Assembly (NCBI GenBank): GCA_019423725.1
Contig: JAHZAW010000050.1
Span: 166,880 to 219,555, forward strand
DNA length: 52,676 nt
Reading direction: 5' to 3'
Source of the DNA: Clostridiales bacterium
GTDB taxonomy: Bacteria; Bacillota; Clostridia; Lachnospirales; Anaerotignaceae
Each line of letters opens with the position of its first letter. The stretch's first letter is position 1. Below are positions 40,379-48,228 of this stretch, in pieces. Under the pieces are notes generated by a model that was given only the letters and a program-made list of their open reading frames with translations, did no database searches and was not told the origin of the DNA. Position numbers and translations under genes: made by a program.

Positions 40379-40747
40379 ATGAAATTCTATCAGTGTTCAC
40401 ATTGCAAAAATATCATAACATACGTAGACAATAAGGGTGTTCCCGTAATGTGCTGCGGTGAAAAGATGCAGGAACTCGTTCCCGGTACAGTTGCTGCTGC
40501 TCAGGAAAAACATGTTCCCGTTGTTGAAAAGAATGGAAACAAAGTATCCGTTAAAGTTGGCTCAGTTACTCATCCCATGCTTGAAGAACATTCAATCATC
40601 TTCATTGCCATTGAAACAAAGAACGGCAGCCAGATCAAATATCTTAAACCCGGCGAAGAGCCCGCTGCTGAATTTGCTTTAGCAGATGGTGACGAGTTTG
40701 TAGCTGCTTATGAGTACTGCAACCTTCATGGTCTTTGGAAAGCTTGA
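40379..40747 (+). CDS. dfx: Desulfoferrodoxin (superoxide reductase)
   Basis: Desulfoferrodoxin reduces superoxide to hydrogen peroxide, which rubrerythrin can then remove. The 122-residue protein is the 2Fe type: an N-terminal desulforedoxin domain (QCSHCKNIITYV ... VMCCGEKM) and a C-terminal superoxide reductase domain with the iron ligands in EKHVPVVE, THPMLEEHSI and EYCNLHGLW. AAAGGAGG precedes the ATG. Besides readthrough from rbr, a weak internal promoter is possible (TTATAA 40321-40326 and TATAAT 40344-40349, 17 bp apart). Confidence 0.97.
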   Translation: MKFYQCSHCKNIITYVDNKGVPVMCCGEKMQELVPGTVAAAQEKHVPVVEKNGNKVSVKVGSVTHPMLEEHSIIFIAIETKNGSQIKYLKPGEEPAAEFALADGDEFVAAYEYCNLHGLWKA

Positions 40748-40760
40748 TAAATCGATATAA

Positions 40761-40795
40761 AAAAGAAAACCCTTAACAGGGTTTTCTTTTTTTTT
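40761..40795. terminator. Bidirectional terminator between desulfoferrodoxin and the zinc peptidase gene
   Basis: A 13-bp stem (40761-40773 with 40778-40790) has a 4-base loop and is followed by a long T run on the plus strand. The minus strand also ends in T-rich sequence, so it can stop both converging genes. Confidence 0.92.
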
Positions 40796-40811
40796 GCTTT
40801 TTTATTTTCGA

Positions 40812-41525
40812 TCAGTCTCTGCGTCTTCCGCCAAAGATTATTATTAATCTAAGGAAGTTGGCAAGGGCTACGGCAGTTGATGCCACATAGGTCATGGCAG
40901 CCGCACTTAAAACCTTTTTAGCACCGGCAAGCTCATCATCGTACAGTATCCTGCTTTCACCAAGACATTCTATGGCCCTTCTGGATGCGTTGAACTCCAC
41001 AGGAAGTGTAACTATGGTAAACACGACCGAAAGTCCAAAAAGTATTATACCAAGGGTTATGAGTGAAGTTCCCATCATTGATGAAAAGCTGAAAATTATA
41101 CCAAGAAGTATGAGTGGCATAGCAAGCCTTGATCCTATATTAGCAGCTGGTACTAAAAGAGTCCTTAAGGAAAGAGGTGCATATCCTCTTGCATGCTGTA
41201 TGGCATGTCCGCTTTCATGGGCTGCAACACCGATCGCAGCTATTGAACTACTGGAGTATACACTGTCTGACAATCTAAGTACTTTCTTAGATGGATCATA
41301 GTGGTCAGTCAGGTTTCCTGACACCCTCTCAATGCTTACATCATAGATTCCATTGAGCTCCATTATCCTTCTTGCGGCTTCAGCTCCTGTCATTCCTACT
41401 CTGCTTGGAACCCTTGAATATTTATTGAATGTTGATGATACTTTTCCCTGGGCTGCCAATGCAAGGATTATTGCCGGCAGTAGAATTACAATATAGGTCC
41501 AGTCATAATAATAAAAGAACGGCAT
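40812..41525 (-). CDS. Membrane zinc metallopeptidase, YugP/Zn_peptidase_2 family
   Basis: This 237-residue membrane protein belongs to the neutral zinc metallopeptidase family of Bacillus YugP. It has an N-terminal membrane helix (about residues 9-25), the zinc motif HESGHAIQHARGY near residue 110, and several further hydrophobic segments. Its substrates are unknown. In many Firmicutes it sits between fmt and rsmB, and it keeps that place here after fmt, though rbr-dfx now follow on the opposite strand. GAGGAGG precedes the ATG. Confidence 0.93.
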   Translation of the reverse strand: MPFFYYYDWTYIVILLPAIILALAAQGKVSSTFNKYSRVPSRVGMTGAEAARRIMELNGIYDVSIERVSGNLTDHYDPSKKVLRLSDSVYSSSSIAAIGVAAHESGHAIQHARGYAPLSLRTLLVPAANIGSRLAMPLILLGIIFSFSSMMGTSLITLGIILFGLSVVFTIVTLPVEFNASRRAIECLGESRILYDDELAGAKKVLSAAAMTYVASTAVALANFLRLIIIFGGRRRD

Positions 41526-41540
41526 ATAATTACCTCCTCT

Positions 41541-42320
41541 TTACTCTAAAATGGTCCCCTTTTCAATGGCATGTCCCCTCATATAAGCGTCTGATGTCAT
41601 TTTTTTGCCGCCCTGAGCCTGTACTTCCTTAACGGCAACAGCCCCTTCTCCACTCATTACAACAAAATCCTTTTTTCTGACATCCACTATCTCTCCGGGA
41701 ACGCCATTATAATTCTGTTCTTCTGCTTCAGCAAACCATATCTTAAGCTTTTCCCCATTTAAAAGAGTATATGCAACCGGCTGTGGATTAAGTCCCTTTA
41801 TGAGATTTACTATATCCCTGTTTTTTCCATTCCAATTGATATGTTCCATTTCCCTGGTTATCATAGGAGCAAGGGTGGCCTCATCATCATTCTGAGGAAT
41901 CCTTTCGATATTGCCAGTTTCCATCATATCAAGAGTTTTTATAAGCAGGTCCGCACCTATAACTGAAAGCCTGTCATAAAGGCTTCCATATGTGTCACTC
42001 TCAAGGATCTTCTCTTTTGCCTTAAGTATCATATCACCACTGTCAAGACCTTTAGCCATATACATGGTCGTAACTCCGCCGTATTCCTTTCCGTCTATTA
42101 TGGACCACTGGATAGGAGCGGCTCCCCTGTATTCAGGAAGCAGTGAACCATGAACATTTATACAGCCATACTTTGGAATATTCAATATATCTTCCGATAA
42201 TATCTGTCCAAAGGCAACTACAACAATAACATCAGGCGCCATATTTTTTAATGTTTCCACAAAATCAGCCTCTCTGACCTTAGCAGGCTGATAGACTTCG
42301 ATGCCGTATTCCAGAGCCTC
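41541..42320 (-). CDS. fmt: Methionyl-tRNA formyltransferase, 3' fragment after a deletion
   Basis: This frame encodes most of Fmt from EALEYGIEVYQPAKV on. It includes APDVIVVVAFGQILSEDIL, the catalytic-site region CINVHGSLLPEYRGAAPIQWSIIDG with its Asn and His, and the C-terminal OB-fold domain (EQNYNGVPGEIVDV). It is one frame off the 5' part. Between GRGKK and EALEYG the family normally has about eight more residues (typically with a PPPVK or PTPVK core). The break is therefore an out-of-frame deletion of roughly 25 bases (22 or 28 also keep the phase), not a single missing base. Confidence 0.88.
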   Translation of the reverse strand, partial: EALEYGIEVYQPAKVREADFVETLKNMAPDVIVVVAFGQILSEDILNIPKYGCINVHGSLLPEYRGAAPIQWSIIDGKEYGGVTTMYMAKGLDSGDMILKAKEKILESDTYGSLYDRLSVIGADLLIKTLDMMETGNIERIPQNDDEATLAPMITREMEHINWNGKNRDIVNLIKGLNPQPVAYTLLNGEKLKIWFAEAEEQNYNGVPGEIVDVRKKDFVVMSGEGAVAVKEVQAQGGKKMTSDAYMRGHAIEKGTILE

Positions 42321-42442
42321 TTTTTGCCTCTGCCCTTAGGCTTGTCCGGCTGAGTCACAACAGCCATAACATCGTGTTTTTTTACGAGCGCATCTAATGT
42401 AGGAACAGCAAATTCAGGCGTACCCATAAATATTATCTTCAT
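42248..42442 (-). CDS. fmt: Methionyl-tRNA formyltransferase, 5' fragment
   Basis: Fmt formylates initiator Met-tRNA. The first 41 codons encode the normal N-terminus (IIFMGTPEFAVPTLDAL, VVTQPDKPKGRGKK). The frame then departs from the family at the A tract 42321-42325 and ends 23 codons later. It follows def by 19 bp, as in most bacteria. Confidence 0.88.
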   Translation of the reverse strand: MKIIFMGTPEFAVPTLDALVKKHDVMAVVTQPDKPKGRGKKRLWNTASKSISLLRSERLILWKH

Positions 42443-42461
42443 AAAAGATTTTCTCCTTCTA

Positions 42462-42914
42462 TCAATAAGTTATTTCTCCGACAGCCTTGTCAATATATAA
42501 TATGCCGTCAAGATGATCTATCTCATGGCAGAGGGCTCTGGCCATAAGGCCTCTTCCTTCAACTATTATTTCTTCACCATTCCTGTTAAGAGCCTTTACC
42601 TTTGCGTATGCAGGTCTTATGACCTCAGCTGTTGCTCCAGGAATGCTTAAGCATCCCTCATTGTCCTTTACACTGCCTTCTGTCTCAAGTATTTCAGGAT
42701 TTATCAGCTCAACAAGCCCTTCTCCAATGTCGATTACAACGACCCTTCTTATTACTCCTACCTGAGGAGCCGCAAGGCCTACTCCGTCAGCGTCATACAT
42801 GGTATCAGCCATATCATCTAAAAGTGTAAGTATAGACTGGTTTATCTCCTTTACCGGCTTGCATATCTTCCTGAGTGCTTCATCTTTTCCGGTTCTTATT
42901 TTTCTTAATGCCAT
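42462..42914 (-). CDS. def: Peptide deformylase
   Basis: Def removes the formyl group from new proteins, using a bound metal ion. The 150-residue protein has all three family motifs: GVGLAAPQVG (residues about 43-52), EGCLSIPG with the metal-binding Cys, and CHEIDHLDGIL with the catalytic Glu between two metal-binding His. The ATG has CGGAGG nearby. It heads the def-fmt cluster. If fmt is truly inactive, this enzyme would have little substrate, which is another reason to check the fmt sequence. Confidence 0.97.
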   Translation of the reverse strand: MALRKIRTGKDEALRKICKPVKEINQSILTLLDDMADTMYDADGVGLAAPQVGVIRRVVVIDIGEGLVELINPEILETEGSVKDNEGCLSIPGATAEVIRPAYAKVKALNRNGEEIIVEGRGLMARALCHEIDHLDGILYIDKAVGEITY

Positions 42915-43077
42915 TTTATTACCTCCGATAATCTTCTGTTAAGTATCTATTATACCACAGGGTATATTCTTTTAAAATGATTTTACAATTAAAAAGGTTA
43001 ATATGTAATTACAGCAAAATATTAAAATCTTTATATAAAAAGGAGAAAATATAGTTTTCAGCCATTTATAGACAGTT

Positions 43078-43812
43078 TTAATCATTTACCATTGTTTTTT
43101 CTCCATATTCCTTAAGTAAATTTATCAGATCCTTATTTTTACTCTCAGATCTTTCATAATGTTCAGTAACACCATCTATAAACTCCTTTTTATCTTTGTT
43201 TTTTATGGCATCTACTATGCGTATAAGTTCTTCGATGGTCAATTCCATATGATTTGTCTTTGAAAACGTACTGACAAGCATAAGCCTGAAAATATGTGCT
43301 TTCTTTAATAATATTTTCATAGTATTTTCAAGTTCCATATTATGAGTTATGTGTGAAACTGCTATATGAAACTGAGCCTCTGTTTTAATAAATCTTTCAG
43401 ACTCGTCTACATTCTCCATACAAATACCATTTGAATCAAAACTTTTTAATTCTTCAATTATGCTGTTTAATCTGTCGATATCCTCCTGCGTAACATTTTT
43501 CATAATGATATCGGCACTTCCAATATCCAGCATCTTTCTCATTTCGCATATATCAACCAGATATTTAGGAGTAATTTCTGCAACGCACACACCTGAATAG
43601 GGATTATGGATCAGCAGATTTTCTGCCTCAAGTGTTCTAAACGCCTCTCTTACCGGAGTGGTACTAACATTAAGCATCTTACTGACTTTCTGTTCCGTTA
43701 GTTTAGTTCCAGATACAAGATCACCTTTGATTATAGATATTCTGAGCCAGTTAGCCACTTTTTCGGTAATTGAAGTATGTTCGATTCGGGGTTTGCTATA
43801 TTTAAGCTGCAT
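43078..43812 (-). CDS. GntR-family transcriptional regulator with FCD domain
   Basis: This 244-residue regulator has an N-terminal winged helix (about residues 15-80: SIIKGDLVSGTKLTEQKVSKMLNVSTTPVREAFRTLE) and an FCD-type ligand-binding domain (about 90-225) with ADIIMKN, EAQFHIAVSHI and a late His (TEHYERS) that fit the FCD metal site. It is divergent from the hydrolase-TRAP operon and probably controls it through the palindrome at 43986-44009. Its ligand is likely the imported compound or a product. AAGGTGAG precedes the ATG. Confidence 0.93.
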   Translation of the reverse strand: MQLKYSKPRIEHTSITEKVANWLRISIIKGDLVSGTKLTEQKVSKMLNVSTTPVREAFRTLEAENLLIHNPYSGVCVAEITPKYLVDICEMRKMLDIGSADIIMKNVTQEDIDRLNSIIEELKSFDSNGICMENVDESERFIKTEAQFHIAVSHITHNMELENTMKILLKKAHIFRLMLVSTFSKTNHMELTIEELIRIVDAIKNKDKKEFIDGVTEHYERSESKNKDLINLLKEYGEKTMVND

Positions 43813-43869
43813 ATATACTCACCTTTCAGTAATATTTAACTAAAATATTCCAAAATTTTCTTATGATCA

Positions 43870-43891
43870 ATTATACCATATTCTATAGAAT
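43870..43891 (-). promoter_or_regulatory. Extended -10 promoter of the second gntR gene, with a palindrome
   Basis: On the minus strand TGG-TATAAT (43870-43878) is an extended -10. Just upstream a perfect 12-bp palindrome ATTCTATAGAAT (43880-43891) lies where the -35 spacer would be, possibly an operator. Confidence 0.45.
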
Positions 43892-43969
43892 TAAAATATT
43901 GTGAATAATGTTTAAAAATTAATACAATTTTTATTGATTAAAGCAATAGTAATATTTCTGAAAATACTC

Positions 43970-44009
43970 TATAATTAATTAAAAATTATATATTGTATAC
44001 AATATATAA
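43970..44009 (+). promoter_or_regulatory. Promoter -10 and 24-bp palindromic operator of the hydrolase-TRAP operon
   Basis: A consensus TATAAT (43970-43975) is followed 10 bp later by a perfect 24-bp palindrome (43986-44009) centred on GTATAC, with core ATTGTATACAAT. The palindrome would overlap the first transcribed bases. The -35 is weak, which may mean an activator or a different promoter element. A GntR/FCD dimer is the obvious candidate to bind. Confidence 0.7.
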
Positions 44010-44053
44010 AATATTATATATCAAATCAATGCAAAATAAAAGGAGGTAATGTT

Positions 44054-44935
44054 ATGAAAGATGTCGTTAAAACGGTTGTTGTTCAAGGTTCAACCGGCGG
44101 TCTTGAGGAAAAGGATAAGAATATCGCCCATATTGTCGATAATGTAAAAAAATATGGCCCTGAAAATGATCTTATCGTATTCCCCGAACTTGTAGTGCAG
44201 GGTTATGTAAGGGAAAAAGACTACGATTTTGAAATACGCTATTGGGAAGCCGCTGAGACCCTTCCCGGACCGACAACTGATAAGATCTCAGCTCTTGCAA
44301 AGGAATATGACTGCTATGTTGCCTTTGGAATAGCTGAAAAAGCCAATACTCCGGGTCTGCTTTACAATTCCATAGTTCTTGTTGGACCTGAAGGCTATGT
44401 TGGTTCCAGCAGAAAAATGCATCTTGCTTCCATTGAGAAGGATTACTTCCTTTTAGGTGAGGAATCTAATGTTTTCCAGACAAAACTTGGAAAAATCGGT
44501 TTGATGATATGCTATGATCTTTTCTTCCCTGAAACAGCAAGGATCCTGGCCCTTAAGGGAGCAGAAATCATCATACATATTGCCGCTGCCATGGGCGGAG
44601 GCGACCGAGGCGGCGTTGGAATAAGCGAAGACAAACGCAGATTCTTTGATACAGCCGGAATATGCAGAGCAATTGAAAATCAGGTACATTATGTCGGCGG
44701 CGACAGAGTCGGAACACATTATATGGGACCTAAACTTGGAACATGGAGCCCCATGGGCCTCGCTAAAATCGTAAACAACTACGGTGTTGTGCTTGCTCAG
44801 GCAAAATATGGTGAAGAAGACGTTATTTTTGGAGAATTAACTAATGAAGATCTTATAACAGGACGTTCTGTATACCCTCTTCTTCTGGATAGAAACCCTA
44901 AGAATTACGGCAGACTTACAAAAACAGAGATTTGA
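44054..44935 (+). CDS. Carbon-nitrogen hydrolase (nitrilase superfamily), first copy
   Basis: This 293-residue nitrilase-superfamily enzyme has the complete catalytic triad E45 (VFPELVVQGYV), K121 (SSRKMHL) and C153 (IGLMICYDLFFPE). The sequence after the cysteine (CYD) resembles amidases and carbamoylases more than true nitrilases, so it probably hydrolyses an amide or carbamoyl group to a carboxylate and ammonia. It opens the operon behind a strong ribosome binding site (AAAGGAGG). A second, clearly related copy closes the same operon. The substrate is unknown, but the TRAP transporter suggests a small organic acid or its amide. Confidence 0.9.
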   Translation: MKDVVKTVVVQGSTGGLEEKDKNIAHIVDNVKKYGPENDLIVFPELVVQGYVREKDYDFEIRYWEAAETLPGPTTDKISALAKEYDCYVAFGIAEKANTPGLLYNSIVLVGPEGYVGSSRKMHLASIEKDYFLLGEESNVFQTKLGKIGLMICYDLFFPETARILALKGAEIIIHIAAAMGGGDRGGVGISEDKRRFFDTAGICRAIENQVHYVGGDRVGTHYMGPKLGTWSPMGLAKIVNNYGVVLAQAKYGEEDVIFGELTNEDLITGRSVYPLLLDRNPKNYGRLTKTEI

Positions 44936-44949
44936 AAGGGGTGGCATAA

Positions 44950-46317
44950 ATGAACGAGATAAAAATATTCGCATTAAATGGACAGCTTGGTTACGGTTTT
45001 CCTGAAGACTCATATAAAACAGGAATGTCAAAAAATCCCGATGTGATCGGTGTAGATGCCGGCTCCAGTGATGGAGGTCCTGCCTTCCTTGGCAACGGCA
45101 CTTCTCTTACGGATGAAAAGGCCGTAAAAAGAGATCTGGAGTATGTACTTCCCGATGCCATCAATAAAAAGATTCCTTTTATCATCGGCTCTGCCGGAAC
45201 TTCTGGAGGAGAACCACATATCGCAAGAGAAGTGAGACTCATTAAAGAAATAGCAAAAGAAAGAGGCCTGCACTTTAAAATGGCAATTATCCACAGCGAA
45301 GTTCCAAAAGAATATATCAAGAAAAAACTTAAAGAAGGAAAAGTTCATCCCCTTGGCGACTATGTACCAGAACTTACTGAGGAAATGATCGACAAAACGG
45401 TAAGAGTCGTAGGCCAGATGGGTGTGACACCCTTCATAAAAGCCCTTGATACCGGAGCTGATGTTATAGTTGCAGGCAGAGCATGTGATACAGCAATTTA
45501 CGCATGCCTTCCCATAAAGAATGGATTCAGCCCTGCTCTTTCTTTCCATGCAGCCAAAGTAATAGAATGCGGCGCATACTGCTGTACCCCTGGCGAAGGT
45601 GCTGACGGAATGTTCGCTACCATACGCCAGAACGATTTTATTCTTGAATCAGTAAATAAAAACAGGGACGTTTCACCTATCTCCGTAGCAGCACACACAT
45701 TATACGAGCAGGGCCATCCATCAGTATTTTATGAACCCGATGGAGCTGTTATCTGTACCGACTGCAAATTTGAACAGTACGAAAATGATCCCAAAAAAGT
45801 AAGGGTAGAAGGAACTAAATTCGATCCTGCAAAAGGAAAATGGACGATAAAGCTTGAGGGAGCTGTTTTAGAGGGATACAGAACTATATCCATAGCAGGC
45901 ATAAGAGATCCTTATATGATTAAACATATCGATGAAGTCATAGCAGGAGTTACCCATAATACCGAAACAACCATGGGAAGCGGAGAAACCGCAGGATATT
46001 CCCTTAGATTCAGGGTATATGGTAAAAATGCTGTCATGGGTGATCTTGAGTACCTTCCCTGCACTTCCCATGAACTTGGAGTACTTATCGAAGTAGTAGC
46101 AAAGGATCAGAATACTGCAAACGCCATCTGTGCCATAACCAGGTCATTCCTTCTCCACTATCCATATCCGGAAAGACGTACCACAGGTGGAAACATCGCC
46201 ATACCATTTTCACCCTCAGATATCCCCATGGGACCTGTTTATAAATTTGGTATCTATCACATCGTGGACGTAGATGATCCAAATGAACTGTTTTCAATCG
46301 AAGAAATGGAGGTGTGA
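44950..46317 (+). CDS. AtuA-like (DUF1446) family protein
   Basis: This 455-residue protein belongs to the AtuA/DUF1446 family. Recognisable stretches are DVIGVDAGSSDGGPAFLGNG, the conserved PFIIGSAGTSGGEPHI, VIVAGRACDTAIYACLP and CCTPGEGADGMFATI. In Pseudomonas AtuA belongs to acyclic terpene utilisation, but its reaction is not established. No terpene genes are present here, so the name should be taken only as family membership. In several families this domain is fused to a small C-terminal domain; here that role may be filled by the next gene, DUF4387, only 3 bp away. GGGGTGG precedes the ATG. Confidence 0.85.
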   Translation: MNEIKIFALNGQLGYGFPEDSYKTGMSKNPDVIGVDAGSSDGGPAFLGNGTSLTDEKAVKRDLEYVLPDAINKKIPFIIGSAGTSGGEPHIAREVRLIKEIAKERGLHFKMAIIHSEVPKEYIKKKLKEGKVHPLGDYVPELTEEMIDKTVRVVGQMGVTPFIKALDTGADVIVAGRACDTAIYACLPIKNGFSPALSFHAAKVIECGAYCCTPGEGADGMFATIRQNDFILESVNKNRDVSPISVAAHTLYEQGHPSVFYEPDGAVICTDCKFEQYENDPKKVRVEGTKFDPAKGKWTIKLEGAVLEGYRTISIAGIRDPYMIKHIDEVIAGVTHNTETTMGSGETAGYSLRFRVYGKNAVMGDLEYLPCTSHELGVLIEVVAKDQNTANAICAITRSFLLHYPYPERRTTGGNIAIPFSPSDIPMGPVYKFGIYHIVDVDDPNELFSIEEMEV

Positions 46318-46320
46318 CCT

Positions 46321-46635
46321 ATGAAAAAGAAACTTTCAGACTTAGCAAATATCTTAAGGAGCAAAAACGCTGGTCCTTATACTCTTACCGTTGATTTTCT
46401 CTTTAATGACAAATCAGTCTACGAAAAGATAAAGGATTCAGGTTCTTTAAATGAAAATGATATTGCTAAATTCTACAAGGTAAATCCAGACAGTGTAAAA
46501 ATATATTACTTTGATAAAGCCAGTGGCATAAAAGTCACCATACCAAGAAAAATATCATCAGGAAGCAGCTCAGACACCGATGTATACGGTGCTCAGCAGC
46601 ATATGCCGCTGATGGATATAACCGTTGATATTTGA
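46321..46635 (+). CDS. DUF4387 family protein
   Basis: This 104-residue protein matches DUF4387: it starts LSDLANILRSKNAGPYTLTVDFLF, which is the family signature, and ends with YGAQQHMPLMDITVDI. It follows the AtuA-like gene by 3 bp. DUF4387 and DUF1446 are frequent neighbours or fusions, which points to a two-subunit enzyme whose activity is not known. Its stop codon lies 14 bp before the TRAP binding-protein start. Confidence 0.85.
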   Translation: MKKKLSDLANILRSKNAGPYTLTVDFLFNDKSVYEKIKDSGSLNENDIAKFYKVNPDSVKIYYFDKASGIKVTIPRKISSGSSSDTDVYGAQQHMPLMDITVDI

Positions 46636-46649
46636 AAGGAGGACCATAT

Positions 46650-47678
46650 ATGAAGAAATTTAAAAAAATTATAAGTGCAGCCATTATTACCACTCTTTGT
46701 TTAGCTGGATGCTCAAGCTCAGGCTCAACATCCGAGACATCATCAGATGGACCTGTTACCCTCAGAATGAGCTATTCTCTGACAGCAAACTCTCCTTGTG
46801 ATGTCGCTGCACAAAAATTTAAAGAACTTGTGTCAGAAAGAACAGATGGACGTATCAACATCGAACTTTATCCTAACTGCGGACTTTCAGGTGGAGACCT
46901 GGTAAAAGCCTTTGAAATGCTTATCGCAGGCGATATCGATATTCATGGATCATCTCCTGTAACTGCAGCAAACTTTGACACTAGATTTAATGCCTTCTGG
47001 CTTCCCTGGCTCTTTGATGATGTAGATACGCTTCAGGCAGCTATTGATGGAGGTCTCACTGAAGAAGTAAGTACTTGGTCAGAAGAAAATAATATGAAAG
47101 TTCTCTCCATTGCCTATGCCGGAGCAAGACAGCTTTCCAACTCCAAACGTGAAGTTAAAACAGTTGACGATATGAAAGACCTGGTTATCAGAGTTCCTTC
47201 TGTAAATATGTTTATCGATATGTTTAAAGAATTAGGAGCAAGCCCCGTTGCCATGGATTTCTCTGAAGTATACACAGCTTCCCAGCAGGGAACCATTGAC
47301 GGACAGGAAAATCCCCTTTCTACCTATGCGTCAGCAGCACTTAACGAGGTTCAGAAATACGTTACCCTTTATGATATGGTTTATGACACAACTATCTGGT
47401 TTATGAATGACGAAAAATTCAACAGCTTCAGTGCAGAAGATCAGGCAGTACTTACAGAATGCGCACAGGAAGCAGCCATATATTATAAAGACCTTGTATT
47501 GGAAGAAGACTCAGCCCTTGAGGAATCTTTAGTTGACGAAGGTGTGACAGTAACAAGACTTACGGATGAAGAACTTGCTCCATTCCGTGAAAAAGCTGAA
47601 ACCATCTACGAAGAATACAGAGATGTTATCGGTGCGGATGTAGTTGATTCATTCTTAACTTACGCTGGTAAAAACTAA
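46650..47678 (+). CDS. dctP: TRAP transporter substrate-binding lipoprotein DctP
   Basis: This 342-residue DctP-family protein captures a carboxylate outside the cell for the TRAP transporter. It has a lipoprotein signal (lipobox LAGC, Cys21), then TLRMSYSLTANSPCDVAAQKFKELV, the typical AFWLPWLFDDVDT, the binding-site Arg region DLVIRVPSVNMFIDMFKELGASP (about 170-195), and GTIDGQENPLSTY. The ATG at 46650 has AAAGGAGG upstream; a more distal in-frame TTG overlaps DUF4387 and the ribosome binding site. Dct is the generic family name; C4-dicarboxylate is not shown to be the substrate. Confidence 0.92.
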   Translation: MKKFKKIISAAIITTLCLAGCSSSGSTSETSSDGPVTLRMSYSLTANSPCDVAAQKFKELVSERTDGRINIELYPNCGLSGGDLVKAFEMLIAGDIDIHGSSPVTAANFDTRFNAFWLPWLFDDVDTLQAAIDGGLTEEVSTWSEENNMKVLSIAYAGARQLSNSKREVKTVDDMKDLVIRVPSVNMFIDMFKELGASPVAMDFSEVYTASQQGTIDGQENPLSTYASAALNEVQKYVTLYDMVYDTTIWFMNDEKFNSFSAEDQAVLTECAQEAAIYYKDLVLEEDSALEESLVDEGVTVTRLTDEELAPFREKAETIYEEYRDVIGADVVDSFLTYAGKN

Positions 47679-47682
47679 ATAT

Positions 47683-47703
47683 GAGGGCCTTTGTGCCCTC
47701 TTT
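47683..47703 (+). terminator. Hairpin after dctP, probable attenuator or mRNA stabiliser
   Basis: GAGGGC (47683-47688) pairs with GCCCTC (47695-47700), followed by only three T residues. Such hairpins after binding-protein genes usually raise the level of the binding protein over the membrane subunits. Confidence 0.6.
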
Positions 47704-47727
47704 CCTATATAAGGGCAGGTGAAAAAA

Positions 47728-48228
47728 ATGAAAGAAAAGCTTATAAATTTTCTACTTGATATAGAAAGCAATATCGCATCAGTATTTGTTTTCATAATGA
47801 TGGTGATCGTATTTGTAAACGCCATGGCAAGATATATAGCTGGCCTAGATGCTGCCTGGTCATATGAGATAGTAACATCATCCTTTGTACTTGTATCAAT
47901 GTTTGCCGCTGCCAATGTATTCAAAGATGACGGCCACATCGGTTTTTCATACATTGTCGACAGAACATCAGGAAAAGTCCGCTTCGTGCTTGACTGGATA
48001 AGAAATATTTTATGTACATTATTCTTTGCCATAATGGTGATTTACGGTTTTGACATGGTGGCCAGCAAAATAAAAATAGGTCTTAGAAGTGCCGTTTTAC
48101 TTATGCCCTCCTGGATCATAGGCCTTATGATACCCCTTTCAGGAATACTGTGCATAATAAGATATTACCAGTATTACATCAAAAAGAAAAAAACTGATAA
48201 AGCTGATAAGGAAGGTGATCTCAAATGA
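47728..48228 (+). CDS. dctQ: TRAP transporter small membrane subunit DctQ
   Basis: This 166-residue protein has four hydrophobic segments (for example SVFVFIMMVIVFVNAMARY and ILCTLFFAIMVIYGFDMV) and the DctQ pattern WSYEIVTSSFVLVSMFAAANVFKDDGHIGF. It pairs with DctM to form the membrane complex. The ATG at 47728 has CAGGTG 6 nt upstream; an in-frame GTG at 47719 is spaced less well. The gene ends by an ATGA overlap with dctM. Confidence 0.9.
   Translation: MKEKLINFLLDIESNIASVFVFIMMVIVFVNAMARYIAGLDAAWSYEIVTSSFVLVSMFAAANVFKDDGHIGFSYIVDRTSGKVRFVLDWIRNILCTLFFAIMVIYGFDMVASKIKIGLRSAVLLMPSWIIGLMIPLSGILCIIRYYQYYIKKKKTDKADKEGDLK

Noticed and set aside
42248..42442. The 5' fmt fragment as an independent small gene
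   Set aside because: Its first 41 codons are the conserved Fmt N-terminus, and the rest is out-of-frame fmt sequence.
44950..46317. Acyclic terpene degradation as the role of the AtuA-like gene
   Set aside because: None of the other terpene-utilisation genes (acyl-CoA carboxylase subunits, dehydrogenases) is nearby, and the neighbours point to amides and carboxylates.
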